Shown: positions 8,858 to 17,224 of the stretch, in pieces
Layout: each line of letters begins with the position of its first letter
Position numbering within the stretch: position 1 is the stretch's first letter
Assembly: GCF_002863585.1 (NCBI RefSeq)
Contig: NZ_PGUY01000021.1
Span: 1 to 64,000 of the forward strand
Length of the DNA: 64,000 bases
Origin: Peribacillus deserti
GTDB lineage: Bacteria; Bacillota; Bacilli; Bacillales; DSM-1321
Direction: 5' to 3'
The notes under the pieces: generated by a model
Database searches by the model: none
What the model saw: the letters and a program-made list of their open reading frames with translations, nothing else
What the model was told of the DNA's origin: nothing
Made by a program: the position numbers and the translations under genes

Positions 8858-9589
8858 ATGGATGATCAGTTTGAACTCGTTTCCATACGCCAGTTATCAA
8901 AAGCTTTTGGCAGGCAGACGGTTTTAAAGGATATAAGCTTGGATATCCGTGCCGGAGAGATCTTTGGGCTGCTCGGTCCTTCGGGAGCAGGTAAAACGAC
9001 ATTAGTAAAGCAGCTTGCCGGTCTGGATACTCCAGATGCGGGTGAAACTTATTTGTTTAAGGAGAAAATGCCTTCACTAAAGTTAATGGAACATATTGGG
9101 TATATGGCTCAATCTGATGCGCTTTACGGGGAGCTGACGGCAAAGGAGAATCTCCAATTCTTTGCGGCTTTGTATGGGTTAAATGGGAAGAGCATGAACA
9201 AAAGGATTCTAGAAGTTATGACCCTAGTCGAGCTGGGAGAACACTTGGAAAAGCAGGTCTCGGCGTATTCCGGCGGGATGAGAAGAAGGCTGTCCCTGGC
9301 TATATCTCTCCTGCATGATCCAAAGCTCCTGATTCTCGATGAGCCGACCGTTGGCATCGATCCAGTCTTAAGAAAAAGCATATGGAAAGCCTTTTACGAT
9401 TTAAAAAAGAAGGGAGTCACTCTGATCGTAACCACACATGTAATGGACGAAGCGGAAAAGTGTGACCGGCTGGGGCTGATAAGAGACGGCGAACTGATCG
9501 CGCTTGGCACTCCAGAGGAATTGAAGAATAAAACAAATTCAAATAGCATTGAAGATGCATTTCTGGTTTTTGGAGGTGCTTCAATATGA
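8858..9589 (+). CDS. ABC transporter ATP-binding protein
   Basis: 243 aa. Walker A GPSGAGKTT (residues 40-48), signature YSGGMRRR (137-144), Walker B LLILDEP (157-163) and the H-loop TTH are all present, so the ATPase should be active. It is of the drug/lipid exporter type that pairs with ABC-2 permeases. AAGGGGGG precedes the ATG. Its stop overlaps the permease start by 4 bases (ATGA), so the two are translationally coupled. Confidence 0.93.
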   Translation: MDDQFELVSIRQLSKAFGRQTVLKDISLDIRAGEIFGLLGPSGAGKTTLVKQLAGLDTPDAGETYLFKEKMPSLKLMEHIGYMAQSDALYGELTAKENLQFFAALYGLNGKSMNKRILEVMTLVELGEHLEKQVSAYSGGMRRRLSLAISLLHDPKLLILDEPTVGIDPVLRKSIWKAFYDLKKKGVTLIVTTHVMDEAEKCDRLGLIRDGELIALGTPEELKNKTNSNSIEDAFLVFGGASI

Positions 9590-10611
9590 GAGTCAGGACA
9601 TTAATGATCAGGATTTTAAAACAAATTGTCCGTGATAAACGTACAATGGGATTGCTTATAGCTGCCCCAATCCTTATTTTAACTATGCTGCACTTAGTTT
9701 TTAACGGGGAAGAATACTCTCCCAAAGTGGGGGTGGTGAATGCCCCGGAAGCTATTAAGGGGCATTTGAGTACCGATGAAGCAAAGGTGACAGAGTATAA
9801 CGTGAAAGATAAAGCGGATGAGGACTTGAACAGCGGGGATATCGAAGGCTATCTGTTATTTAGCGATATGAAGCCTTCTTTGTTTCTTGAAGGAAGTGAT
9901 CCCAGTGTAAACGCTGCAGTTATCAAGTGGGTTCAGGGTGCTTTAAAGGCTGGCGTGGATGAAAAGCGTACACCGTTGAACATTTCCTATCTGCATGGTT
10001 CAAGTGAAATGGGGCAATTTGATTATTTTGGTCCAGTGCTGCTTGGCTTTTTTGTATTTTTCTTTGTTTTTCTGATCGCAGGCGTTTCTTTTTTGAGGGA
10101 AAGAACCACTGGTACCCTTGAAAGACTTCTCTCAAGTCCTTTGCGCAGGTGGGAAATTGTAATTGGCTATGTGGCAGGATTTGGGGTATTTACAACGATT
10201 CAGGCAGGGATCATTGCTTTATATTCTATTTATGTATTAGGGATGCATATGGAAGGGTCATTCCCATATGTATTACTCATTACTCTGCTATTGTCATTAA
10301 CGGCTCTCACACTAGGGATCCTCCTGTCTGCATTTGCAAACAATGAGCTGCAAATGATTCAGTTTATTCCCATTGTTGTGGTTCCGCAGATATTCTTTTC
10401 AGGGTTATTTAATTTAGATACGATATCTGGCTGGCTAAGCTGGATTGGACCGCTGACTCCATTATATTATGCTGCAGATTCTTTAAGGGACGTCATGGTT
10501 AGAGGCCAGGGCATAGATGATATTTATATGAATCTGCTTGTTTTAGCTGGCTTCTCCCTGATATTTATGCTGCTGAATATACTTGCCCTTAAGCGCTATA
10601 GAAAGATTTAA
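9586..10611 (+). CDS. ABC-2 type transporter permease
   Basis: 341 aa. One N-terminal membrane helix (about 20-38) is followed by a large extracytoplasmic domain (about 40-145). Five or six helices fill the C-terminal half, with the ABC-2 signature region RERTTGTLERLLSSPLRRWE between them. It forms an exporter with the ATPase before it. Substrate is unknown; multidrug or amphiphile export is an inference from the TetR partner. Confidence 0.9.
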   Translation: MRVRTLMIRILKQIVRDKRTMGLLIAAPILILTMLHLVFNGEEYSPKVGVVNAPEAIKGHLSTDEAKVTEYNVKDKADEDLNSGDIEGYLLFSDMKPSLFLEGSDPSVNAAVIKWVQGALKAGVDEKRTPLNISYLHGSSEMGQFDYFGPVLLGFFVFFFVFLIAGVSFLRERTTGTLERLLSSPLRRWEIVIGYVAGFGVFTTIQAGIIALYSIYVLGMHMEGSFPYVLLITLLLSLTALTLGILLSAFANNELQMIQFIPIVVVPQIFFSGLFNLDTISGWLSWIGPLTPLYYAADSLRDVMVRGQGIDDIYMNLLVLAGFSLIFMLLNILALKRYRKI

Positions 10612-10681
10612 TATAAGGCGTCATTTCCCCGTCTTAACAATCCTTAATTATATAATAGTAAATTGCAGTTAGGAGATCAAC

Positions 10682-11329
10682 ATGTCAGAACAAGACCAAA
10701 TGATAAACGAACTTTTTAATAACCATGAAGAGTTAACTGAAAAGCAAAGGAGAATTTTAGCTGCTGCGATTGAATCTTTTGCGGAAAAAGGCTATGCTGC
10801 CACTTCAACAAGCGAAATTGCCAAAAAGGCCGGTGTAGCTGAGGGAACCATTTTCAGACATTACAAAACGAAAAAGGATTTACTGTTATGCATTGTAGCA
10901 CCCTTGATGGCAAAACTGCTTGCACCTTTTGTAATAAAGGATTTCGATAAAGTATTAAATCAAGAATATGAGAGATTTGAGGATTTTGTTAAGGCAATGA
11001 TTGAAAATCGCGCTCAATTTCTAAAGAATAATATGCAGCTTTTTAAGATCCTTGTCCAGGAAATTCCATTCCAGCCAGAATTGAAGGAGCAGTTTACTGA
11101 GCATATAGCTAAAAAAATCTTCGAACGATTCAGGAAGATTGTAGAACACTATCAGTCAAAGGGACAAATTATTATAATGGAGCCATATAGCGTAGTTCGA
11201 ATGCTGGCCTCCACCATTTTTGGATATCTAATAGCAAGATACTTACTTATGCCGGAAGATGAATGGGATGATGAGGGAGAAATGGAAAGAAGCATATTTA
11301 TACTCATGCATGGATTATCACCTAAATAA
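10682..11329 (+). CDS. TetR/AcrR family transcriptional regulator
   Basis: 215 aa. The N-terminal helix-turn-helix (residues about 40-62, STSEIAKKAGVAEGTIFRHY) is typical of TetR, followed by a helical ligand domain. It lies 70 bp after the permease with its own AGGAGA ribosome site, and it probably represses the operon through the AGTGAGT palindromes at 8773-8838. A perfect 11-bp terminator stem follows. Confidence 0.92.
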   Translation: MSEQDQMINELFNNHEELTEKQRRILAAAIESFAEKGYAATSTSEIAKKAGVAEGTIFRHYKTKKDLLLCIVAPLMAKLLAPFVIKDFDKVLNQEYERFEDFVKAMIENRAQFLKNNMQLFKILVQEIPFQPELKEQFTEHIAKKIFERFRKIVEHYQSKGQIIIMEPYSVVRMLASTIFGYLIARYLLMPEDEWDDEGEMERSIFILMHGLSPK

Positions 11330-11350
11330 GGCGCCTATCACTCTGGCGAA

Positions 11351-11383
11351 AAACAAGAAGCCTCCTCAGGCTTCTTGTTTTTT
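11351..11383. terminator. Strong bidirectional terminator
   Basis: A perfect 11-bp stem, ACAAGAAGCCT with AGGCTTCTTGT, loop CCTC, has a T run on the plus strand and a matching A run before it. It lies between the convergent TetR gene and the minus-strand gene at 11394. Confidence 0.9.
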
Positions 11384-11393
11384 GGAACTGTGT

Positions 11394-11744
11394 TTAGGCG
11401 TCAGGCAATCTAATCGGTGTATTCAAAGAAAATTGATCCTTGTATGAACGAAAGGCGATGAGATCATGGACTTGGGACCGGACATCCAATTGCAGAATGC
11501 GGGAATTTCTTTTCTCTAAGTAATAAAAAAGATCTCCGCTGTATAATTCATAGGCACTATATTTATTGCCCAGTAGAATGTTCTGCTTCACTTTTGTATC
11601 AGGATGTTTTTGTATAAATTCAGCCAGTTGAGGGATTGTGGCTGAATTTGTTCCGGTGAACTCATATAATCTTTCCTTCGCACTGGCATTTGATTGATTT
11701 AGAGAAAACTTAGCTTTTTTAACAATCTTATTTAAAATACCCAC
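11394..11744 (-). CDS. Hypothetical protein, 116 aa
   Basis: The start is GTG at 11744 with AAGGAGGG 6 nt upstream, a strong site. The protein is basic at the N-terminus, has no membrane segment or signal peptide, and I recognise no domain. Codon use and the ribosome site argue that it is real. Confidence 0.6.
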   Translation of the reverse strand: MGILNKIVKKAKFSLNQSNASAKERLYEFTGTNSATIPQLAEFIQKHPDTKVKQNILLGNKYSAYELYSGDLFYYLEKRNSRILQLDVRSQVHDLIAFRSYKDQFSLNTPIRLPDA

Positions 11745-11828
11745 TGAAACCCTCCTTTGTATTCGTGTTTACATCTTATTTTCCCAATGATTTTTTCAAT
11801 AAACATGAAGATGGAATACTTAGATATA

Positions 11829-12008
11829 TCATCCTAAAAAGAGCGGGCCGTTCACTAACGGCTCGCTCTTATCTTCAAGAAAAGCTCCATTAAACGCAGC
11901 CGCTGATTTCGGTTTGAGGCCATCAGGGCCAAGCTGGGTGTATATGTAGTGAAATGCTTTTCCTTCCCACTCGAGAGGAACGCACCTACTGCCAATCAGG
12001 ATAGACAC
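11829..12008 (-). pseudogene. Short open frame, probable gene remnant (59 codons)
   Basis: From a GTG at 12008 the frame reads VPLEWEGKAFHYIYTQLG and continues through a terminator hairpin (11835-11870) to a stop at 11831. The composition is protein-like but there is no ribosome site. The hairpin inside the frame suggests the original stop was lost. I do not recognise the family. Confidence 0.3.
11835..11870 (-). terminator. Intrinsic terminator, minus strand
   Basis: AAGAGCGAGCCGTT pairs with AACGGCCCGCTCTT on the minus strand, followed by TTTTT. It would stop transcripts entering from the right. Confidence 0.7.
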
Positions 12009-12040
12009 AAAAATTAATTATGACGATTAACAAACCCAAC

Positions 12041-12066
12041 AAAAAAAGACCCGGGAAGCCCGGGCC
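12041..12066 (-). terminator. Intrinsic terminator, minus strand
   Basis: CCCGGG arms around a 3-base loop are followed by seven T on the minus strand. No gene is left upstream of it; the mobile repeat at 12164 lies just beyond. Confidence 0.6.
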
Positions 12067-12163
12067 TTATACCGCTGCGAATGGTTAAGTCCCGCAACGA
12101 GTATAATAATAGTATAACCCGTTTTTAATTATATAAAACAGAATCTATAAAAAATTTTAAAAA

Positions 12164-12389
12164 GGCTGTTTTCGCAAACTTTGTTGCTATTGAACAAGAG
12201 GTTGATTTCCGCTCCAGGATGCTCGCTTTCCGCGGGGCGGGCGGCGAGCATCCTCATCTTCGCCTGCGGGGTCTCTCCTGTCCCGCTGCTCCCGCAGGAG
12301 TCTCGCACCTTACGCTCCAATCAACCTGATTTAACAATAGGGTGATGTAAAAAAACTTATTAAAAACAACAATCTTTTAGAAAAGAGCC
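12164..12389. mobile_element. MITE-like element, family A, short complete copy
   Basis: 226 bp. The left end GGCTGTTTTCGCAAACTTTG and the right end (inverted GGCTCTTTTCTAAAAGATTG) form an imperfect terminal inverted repeat of about 25 bp. The element is flanked by a perfect 8-bp direct repeat, TTTAAAAA, at 12156-12163 and 12390-12397. The interior holds GC-rich stem arms (GGAGTCTCGCACC, GGGGTCTC). It has no gene, so it must be moved by a transposase elsewhere; termini and 8-bp duplication suggest the ISL3 type. Confidence 0.8.
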
Positions 12390-12440
12390 TTTAAAAAAGA
12401 TCTGGAAGCTATCTTTAAATGGTCAAGCAATTAAATGGAT

Positions 12441-12479
12441 ATGTAACATAAACTATGATAAAATAGATTTATGTTACAT
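12441..12479 (+). promoter_or_regulatory. Perfect 12-bp inverted repeat at recombinase promoter
   Basis: ATGTAACATAAA (12441-12452) and TTTATGTTACAT (12468-12479) are exact inverses with a 15-bp spacer holding a TATGAT or TAAAAT -10-like word. The right arm ends 16 bases before the likely start codon of the recombinase. It is an operator, or a recombinase-binding site. Confidence 0.7.
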
Positions 12480-12495
12480 GGATGGAGAGATGAAG

Positions 12496-13059
12496 ATGGA
12501 TTTTGTTGAGCCATTCAAGGATTTGAAACAAATAGACGAAATTAAAAATTACCTTAAACAAAATTCAGAAAGAGACTACCTGCTATTTGTCATGGGAATA
12601 AATACCGGCATGAAGATCAGCGAAATGCTGGGTATCAAAGCTGGAGATGTGTTGTGCGGTAATGAATCAATTGCGTTCTACCAGATTCCTTGCGAAGAAA
12701 CAGTCCACAAGAAGGAAATTTATTTTAATTCAAAGGTAAGATCTGCCTTGGAGCACTATATTTTTAACTCCGGATTAACTCCTAATGATTACTTGTTTGC
12801 CTCATTAAAGACCAAAAATCCAATCAGCCGCCAGCAGGCACATCGAATCATACACGATGCGATCGATCATCTGGGCATTAAAGGGAAGTTTGGTGCGAGC
12901 TCCATGCGTAAAACCTTCGGCTATCATGCATACAAAAAAGGCGTATCCATCTCCATTATTCAAGAATATTACCACCATGCGGCCCCATCAGAAACGTATA
13001 AATATCTGGGTATTACAAAGGAAGAACCAACGCAAACGATCATTGATGTTAATCTGTAG
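12496..13059 (+). CDS. Small tyrosine-recombinase-like protein, catalytic residues altered
   Basis: 187 aa from the ATG at 12496, which follows GGAGAG by 8 nt; an earlier in-frame ATG (12478) has no site. It is a phage-integrase catalytic domain without the usual core-binding domain. TGMKISEML matches the TGLRISE box but with Lys40 for the first catalytic Arg. ASSMRKTFGYH matches HTLRKTFGYH with Ser135 for the His; Arg138 is kept. His160/161 and the nucleophile candidate Tyr170 (YKYLGI) remain. Two core residues differ, so strand cleavage is doubtful. Mobile repeats lie on both sides. Confidence 0.8.
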   Translation: MDFVEPFKDLKQIDEIKNYLKQNSERDYLLFVMGINTGMKISEMLGIKAGDVLCGNESIAFYQIPCEETVHKKEIYFNSKVRSALEHYIFNSGLTPNDYLFASLKTKNPISRQQAHRIIHDAIDHLGIKGKFGASSMRKTFGYHAYKKGVSISIIQEYYHHAAPSETYKYLGITKEEPTQTIIDVNL

Positions 13060-13077
13060 CTTTGGTTTTTTAGAAAA

Positions 13078-13208
13078 GGCTATGTTAAAGTTCATTGTTG
13101 ATTTTGGCACTGTAATGTTGCAGCACTGTGTTGGTTGTAGCGGAGTGCGGAAATTCTGCTGGTAAAGCGGGTGCCCTTTGCTACAACACAGGCAAGTTTA
13201 ACAGAACT
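13078..13208 (+). mobile_element. MITE-like element, family B, short copy
   Basis: 131 bp. The left end GGCTATGTTAAAGTTCATTG and right end GTTTAACAGAACT are the family B terminal repeats. Flanks TTAGAAAA and TTAAAAAA agree at 7 of 8 positions, consistent with an 8-bp target duplication. It carries no gene. Confidence 0.75.
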
Positions 13209-13238
13209 TTAAAAAAATATTTATAAAGGCGGGATCCT

Positions 13239-14123
13239 ATGACAGAACTTATCCAAGCAAAAGTCCAGCATAAGAAGTTAACGATTGGCAGACTTATCAG
13301 CCGCGTTATTATCATCTCAATCGGTGCTTTATTGATGGCAACAGGGTTGGAAATTTTTCTTATACCGAACCACGTAATTGATGGAGGTATCACTGGTATT
13401 TCCATAATGCTGTCACATCTTACAGGATTTGAACTTGGGATCTTCCTTTTCCTGTTAAACCTTCCTTTTATTTATTTGGGATATAAACAAATAGGGAAGA
13501 CATTCGCTTTTTCTTCTGTTTATGGAATTATCGCTTTATCCGTTTTTGCGACCCTTTTTCATCCGGTACCTGCATTTACTGAAGATATCCTTCTGGCTAC
13601 AATTTTCGGAGGAATGGCTTTAGGCGTGGGTGTAGGGTTAGTTATCCGGAATGGCGGGGCTTTAGATGGTACAGAAATTCTTGCTATTGTAGTGAATAAA
13701 CGGGTCCCTTTCTCTGTTGGTGAAATTGTGATGTTTGTAAATATCTTTATTCTTGGCGCAGCAGGATTTGTCTTCAGCTGGGACCGTGCGATGTACTCCA
13801 TCCTCGCATATGTGATTGCAGCGAAAGCCATTGATACCGTTGTAGATGGAATTGAAGGCTCAAAGTCAGCTTATATTATAAGTGACCAAATAACTGAAAT
13901 CGGGGACGCCATCAATGCTCGATTAGGAAGAGGAGTCACCTATCTTCAAGGGGAAGGTGCTTATACCGGTGATGAAAAGAAAGTGATTTTTTGTATTATC
14001 ACTCGTCTTGAAGAATCTAAACTGGTTTCACTTGTCGAAGATATTGATCCAACTTCGTTCATCGCGATAGCAGATATAGCGGAAGTACGGGGCGGCCGTT
14101 TCAAAAAAAGAAGCATACATTAA
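13239..14123 (+). CDS. YitT family membrane protein
   Basis: 294 aa. Five or six membrane helices occupy residues about 15-195, followed by a cytoplasmic DUF2179 domain (about 215-285, ending ADIAEVRGGRFKKR). This two-part layout defines the YitT family, whose role is unclear. It is monocistronic and starts 30 bp after a mobile repeat, so its promoter may partly derive from the repeat. AAGGCGGG is a moderate ribosome site. Confidence 0.9.
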   Translation: MTELIQAKVQHKKLTIGRLISRVIIISIGALLMATGLEIFLIPNHVIDGGITGISIMLSHLTGFELGIFLFLLNLPFIYLGYKQIGKTFAFSSVYGIIALSVFATLFHPVPAFTEDILLATIFGGMALGVGVGLVIRNGGALDGTEILAIVVNKRVPFSVGEIVMFVNIFILGAAGFVFSWDRAMYSILAYVIAAKAIDTVVDGIEGSKSAYIISDQITEIGDAINARLGRGVTYLQGEGAYTGDEKKVIFCIITRLEESKLVSLVEDIDPTSFIAIADIAEVRGGRFKKRSIH

Positions 14124-14148
14124 TACGGGTCTAACTTTGTTTATGGGA

Positions 14149-14181
14149 TCACCAGTCCATTTAGGGACTGGTGGTTTTTTT
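14149..14181 (+). terminator. Intrinsic terminator after the YitT-family gene
   Basis: TCACCAGTCC pairs with GGACTGGTGG and is followed by a T run. Confidence 0.85.
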
Positions 14182-14478
14182 GTTTTCAAGCTCAGTAATC
14201 TGGTATGTTTACATTCGAAGTGTACCCTTTTTCGAAGGCTGCCTGTGCAACACGTTACATCCCTGAGTGGGTCTCCTTGATTTGATTTTGCCAGGAAAAG
14301 AAGTGCGTCTGCGGGTAAGAACAACATTTACTGCATCCAAACCTTTCAAAAGCCAACAAGGACTTTAGGGTATGTATTTTAGTAATAACTTAGAATTAAA
14401 TAGTACTATTGTCTTATAAATACTAGACTTCCAGGTATGGCCATATTACAATAAAATTGGGACCATCGATAAGTTATA
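14182..14478. other. Gene-free stretch
   Basis: No supported gene or repeat. A GGGGTGG ribosome-site-like word near 14480 belongs to the next small gene. Confidence 0.3.
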
Positions 14479-14493
14479 GGGGTGGAAACATGA

Positions 14494-14685
14494 TTGCCAA
14501 CTGTATTTCTATTAGAAAGAGACAAAAAACACATGACGAATAGTGAACAGAGTTTATACATTAAAGAACTTGGGCGTTTAATAGACGATTATTACAAATG
14601 TCCTTCTGACAAATTACGAGAACAAATAAAGATTGATATTGTTCTTTTAAGCACGGTGCTTGATACGGATAAGCGTCACCCTTAA
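14494..14685 (+). CDS. Small helical protein, paralogue of the one at 22884
   Basis: Up to 63 aa. A TTG at 14494 lies 8 nt after AGGGGTGG; an ATG at 14533 (50 aa) has only a weak site, so the start is uncertain. The conserved part, YIKELGRLIDDYYKC..., aligns with LIKELRQLIRDRYNC... of the 48-aa protein at 22884, followed in both by KxDIxLLS. Length and helical character resemble Spo0E-like regulators, but the SQELD motif is absent, so that is only a guess. It overlaps, antisense, the extended tail of the acetamidase gene. Confidence 0.55.
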   Translation: MPTVFLLERDKKHMTNSEQSLYIKELGRLIDDYYKCPSDKLREQIKIDIVLLSTVLDTDKRHP

Positions 14686-15654
14686 AGTAAAAATTTGCAA
14701 ATGATACATAAAAGACCCGGGCTGGTACCGGGTCTTTTTGCTGCATCGTGCTTTCTCACTCATTGAAAAATTGATATTATAAGCTTCCAAGAAATATCGT
14801 GGTAAGAAGAAGCGGGCTGTCACAAGCGGATTCACGACTTGGCTTATTTGGGTCTGGCCGATAGCGCTGAAGAGCATAGTCAAATGATTCATAGACAAAT
14901 TTGTATGGGGAAGGATCATTTCCACCATTTCCTCAACGGCATGCTTTACAGCTTCATCCAATGTGCCTGCAGAAACAATCAAAGACAGTCCTTCATTATT
15001 GGTTAGGATAGGGTGTTTGATGCGGATTGTTTTGATTATATCCAAAGTTACCGTTGCCTTGCCTGATACCTCTATCCCGGATATGCCAATTTCACCGTCG
15101 CCCAATGCAGCATGCATATCACCGAGGGCAAAAAGTGCTCCTTCACAGGCTACAGGAAGATAAAGGACGGCTCCTTCCTCAATTAACTTAGTATCCATAT
15201 TTCCGCCATGCGGACCTGGTGTTCCCGTAGGTGCAGGTCCGCCTTCTGGAGCCACTCCAATGACGCCGATCATCGGGTTCAGCGGAATCTCTATGTTTTC
15301 ATTAAAGAGGGCTTTCTGGTTTTTAATCGTAATGAATTTCACCTCATGCTTTTCCAGCTGGTCACCCATAACACCAAGATTTGGGCCAGTTGACATGACA
15401 CCTTCTTCAGAAATCTCTATTCGTTCTATATTCACTCTAAGAACATCGCCAGGCTCCGCAGTTTCAATATAGATCGGTCCTGTGGCCGGATTGATTTTAC
15501 TCCGGTCAATCATGGTATTGCCCGGAGTTATCTGATTGCTGTAGCAGTCATAGGTTTCAATCGTAATCTCAGTCCCTGGCTTGATGTGCTTAACAGGCTT
15601 GTTATCTCTGCTGAATGCAAAAATAACATTCTCCTTGGTTAATAGTTCCGCCAC
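14647..15654 (-). CDS. Acetamidase/formamidase family protein with abnormal C-terminal tail
   Basis: 335 aa from the GTG at 15654, which has AAGGGAG 8-9 nt upstream; a TTG at 15726 extends the frame without a ribosome site. The FmdA/AmdA fold is recognisable from FAFSRDNKPV through PTGTPGPHGGNMD, AALGDGEIG and ISQVVNPLVTARFFLPRYFLE. Family members hydrolyse formamide or short amides to ammonia and acid. The homologous part ends near LEAYNINF. About 45 further residues are translated straight through the terminator at 14711-14739 and into antisense of the gene at 14494, which suggests loss of the normal stop by a late frameshift. Confidence 0.8.
   Translation of the reverse strand: MAELLTKENVIFAFSRDNKPVKHIKPGTEITIETYDCYSNQITPGNTMIDRSKINPATGPIYIETAEPGDVLRVNIERIEISEEGVMSTGPNLGVMGDQLEKHEVKFITIKNQKALFNENIEIPLNPMIGVIGVAPEGGPAPTGTPGPHGGNMDTKLIEEGAVLYLPVACEGALFALGDMHAALGDGEIGISGIEVSGKATVTLDIIKTIRIKHPILTNNEGLSLIVSAGTLDEAVKHAVEEMVEMILPHTNLSMNHLTMLFSAIGQTQISQVVNPLVTARFFLPRYFLEAYNINFSMSEKARCSKKTRYQPGSFMYHLQIFTLRVTLIRIKHRA
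14711..14739. terminator. Bidirectional terminator
   Basis: AAAGACCCGG pairs with CCGGGTCTTT with T runs on both strands. It lies inside the extended acetamidase frame and just after the small gene at 14494. Confidence 0.8.
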
Positions 15655-15746
15655 ATGCAACTCTCCCTTGTAACACAGCTGTACGTTTCTATCATAATTA
15701 TAATATAAGGCCTTTTTATTCTCCAATTAGTCCAATGAAGATAAAA

Positions 15747-15808
15747 AAACTCTACTATAAGCAGGGTTTCCAGCAAGAAGTGTATAAGTTAGATAAGCAG
15801 TAGAGTTT
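15747..15808 (-). promoter_or_regulatory. Leader hairpin upstream of the acetamidase gene
   Basis: AAACTCTACT (15747-15756) and AGTAGAGTTT (15799-15808) are perfect 10-bp inverses around a 42-base loop. On the minus strand the stem is followed by seven T, so it has terminator form ahead of the acetamidase gene. It could be an attenuator, or simply insulate the divergent genes. I recognise no riboswitch class. Confidence 0.45.
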
Positions 15809-15831
15809 AACTTTATACTAGGAGGCAGTTT

Positions 15832-17064
15832 ATGAGCCAGAATCTAACGGTATTCCCTATCGAAGCAATCCGTAACCAATTCCCTGCATTAAAACGTACG
15901 TATAATGAAAAGTCCGTGATCTATATGGACGGACCCGGCGGTTCCCAGGTAGTGAAGGCTGCCATCGAAGCAATTACAAGTTATATGGAGAACGGCGGCG
16001 CAAACCTTCATGGCGCGTTTCCTACAAGCCAAGAGACAGAAAATATCATCGCAGAGGCCAAAAATATCATAGCCGATTTTCTTAATGTTAAAGAAGCAGA
16101 AATAGCATTCGGAGCGAATATGACTACATTAGCTTTCGCTGTTTCATGGTCTCTCGGCAGGAAATGGGGAAAGGGAGACGAAATCGTGGTGACAGAAATG
16201 GATCATCGTGCAAACGTTGATCCCTGGATTTCTATGGCAGAGGATAAAGGCATGACTGTCCGGTGGATCAAAGCTGATCCGGATACACTAACTTTAGATT
16301 TGGAAAATCTTAATGAAGTAATCAATGAAAATACGAAGCTGGCTGCTATCGGGTTTGCCTCCAATGCGGTAGGTACTATCAATGACATAGCAGGAATTTC
16401 AAAAAGGGCCAAACAAACTGGTACTCTTTTGGCAGTAGATGCTGTTCATGCGGCACCGCATGTTCCGATCGACAGGGATGCGCTGGGGGCTGATATCCTT
16501 TTCTGTTCAGCTTATAAATTTTTTGGTCCGCATATAGGTATTGCCGCTATAAAAGAAGAGATATTCGCTGATTTAGAGCCGTATAAACTCAAGCCTGCAC
16601 CAGCCTATTATCCTGATAAATTAGAAACAGGGACTCAGAATCACGAAGGCATTGCAGGAATCAAGCCTGCCATCGAGTTTTTTGAAAACCAAGGAACAGG
16701 AACAACACGCAGAGAAAGAATAATAAGTGGAATCAAATGTATAGAAGGACACGAGAACAGGCTGGCATCAATAATCCGGGAAGAGTTATCTAAATTAGAT
16801 AAAGTAAGCTTATATCAGCCTGGTGCTGATGTTCCTAAAACACCCACCATTGCCTTTAAAATAGAAGGCTATCATCCAGAGGAGGTGTGCCGGATTTTGT
16901 CTGAAAAATATGCGATTTTCATAGCAAGCGGAGATTTTTATGCCTCCACATTGGGTAATAAAACGGGGGTGAATGATACTGGAGGCTGGATCCGTGCCGG
17001 ATTAGCCCCTTATAACTCTGAAGAGGAAGTTATGTACTTTATTGATGCAATCAAACAACTGTAA
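15832..17064 (+). CDS. Cysteine-desulfurase-like PLP-dependent aminotransferase
   Basis: 410 aa, AGGAGG 7 nt before ATG. Class V fold: GANMTTLAFAVSWSL binds the PLP phosphate, His125 stacks on the ring, Asp203 and His206 (VDAVHAAPH) contact the cofactor, and Lys229 in SAYKFFGPH forms the Schiff base. It belongs to the SufS/CsdA-like group annotated as cysteine desulfurase-like, but no suf or isc partner is nearby, so its substrate is open. It is divergent from the acetamidase gene and ends in a terminator. Confidence 0.85.
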   Translation: MSQNLTVFPIEAIRNQFPALKRTYNEKSVIYMDGPGGSQVVKAAIEAITSYMENGGANLHGAFPTSQETENIIAEAKNIIADFLNVKEAEIAFGANMTTLAFAVSWSLGRKWGKGDEIVVTEMDHRANVDPWISMAEDKGMTVRWIKADPDTLTLDLENLNEVINENTKLAAIGFASNAVGTINDIAGISKRAKQTGTLLAVDAVHAAPHVPIDRDALGADILFCSAYKFFGPHIGIAAIKEEIFADLEPYKLKPAPAYYPDKLETGTQNHEGIAGIKPAIEFFENQGTGTTRRERIISGIKCIEGHENRLASIIREELSKLDKVSLYQPGADVPKTPTIAFKIEGYHPEEVCRILSEKYAIFIASGDFYASTLGNKTGVNDTGGWIRAGLAPYNSEEEVMYFIDAIKQL

Positions 17065-17070
17065 TTACTT

Positions 17071-17100
17071 GGATCCTTTCTTGATGAGAGGGTCCTTTTT
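17071..17100 (+). terminator. Intrinsic terminator
   Basis: GGATCCTTTC pairs with GAGAGGGTCC (G-U pairs included), loop TTGAT, then TTTTT. Confidence 0.75.
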
Positions 17101-17224
17101 GATGGCCGGACTGTATAAAGGGTCCTTAGATCTTTTTTTACATCCTCCTTAACAGGGCACCATGGAATAGGGAGAAATACGTAATATAGATTTTCCCAAA
17201 TTATACGGCTATACTTTAAATAAA

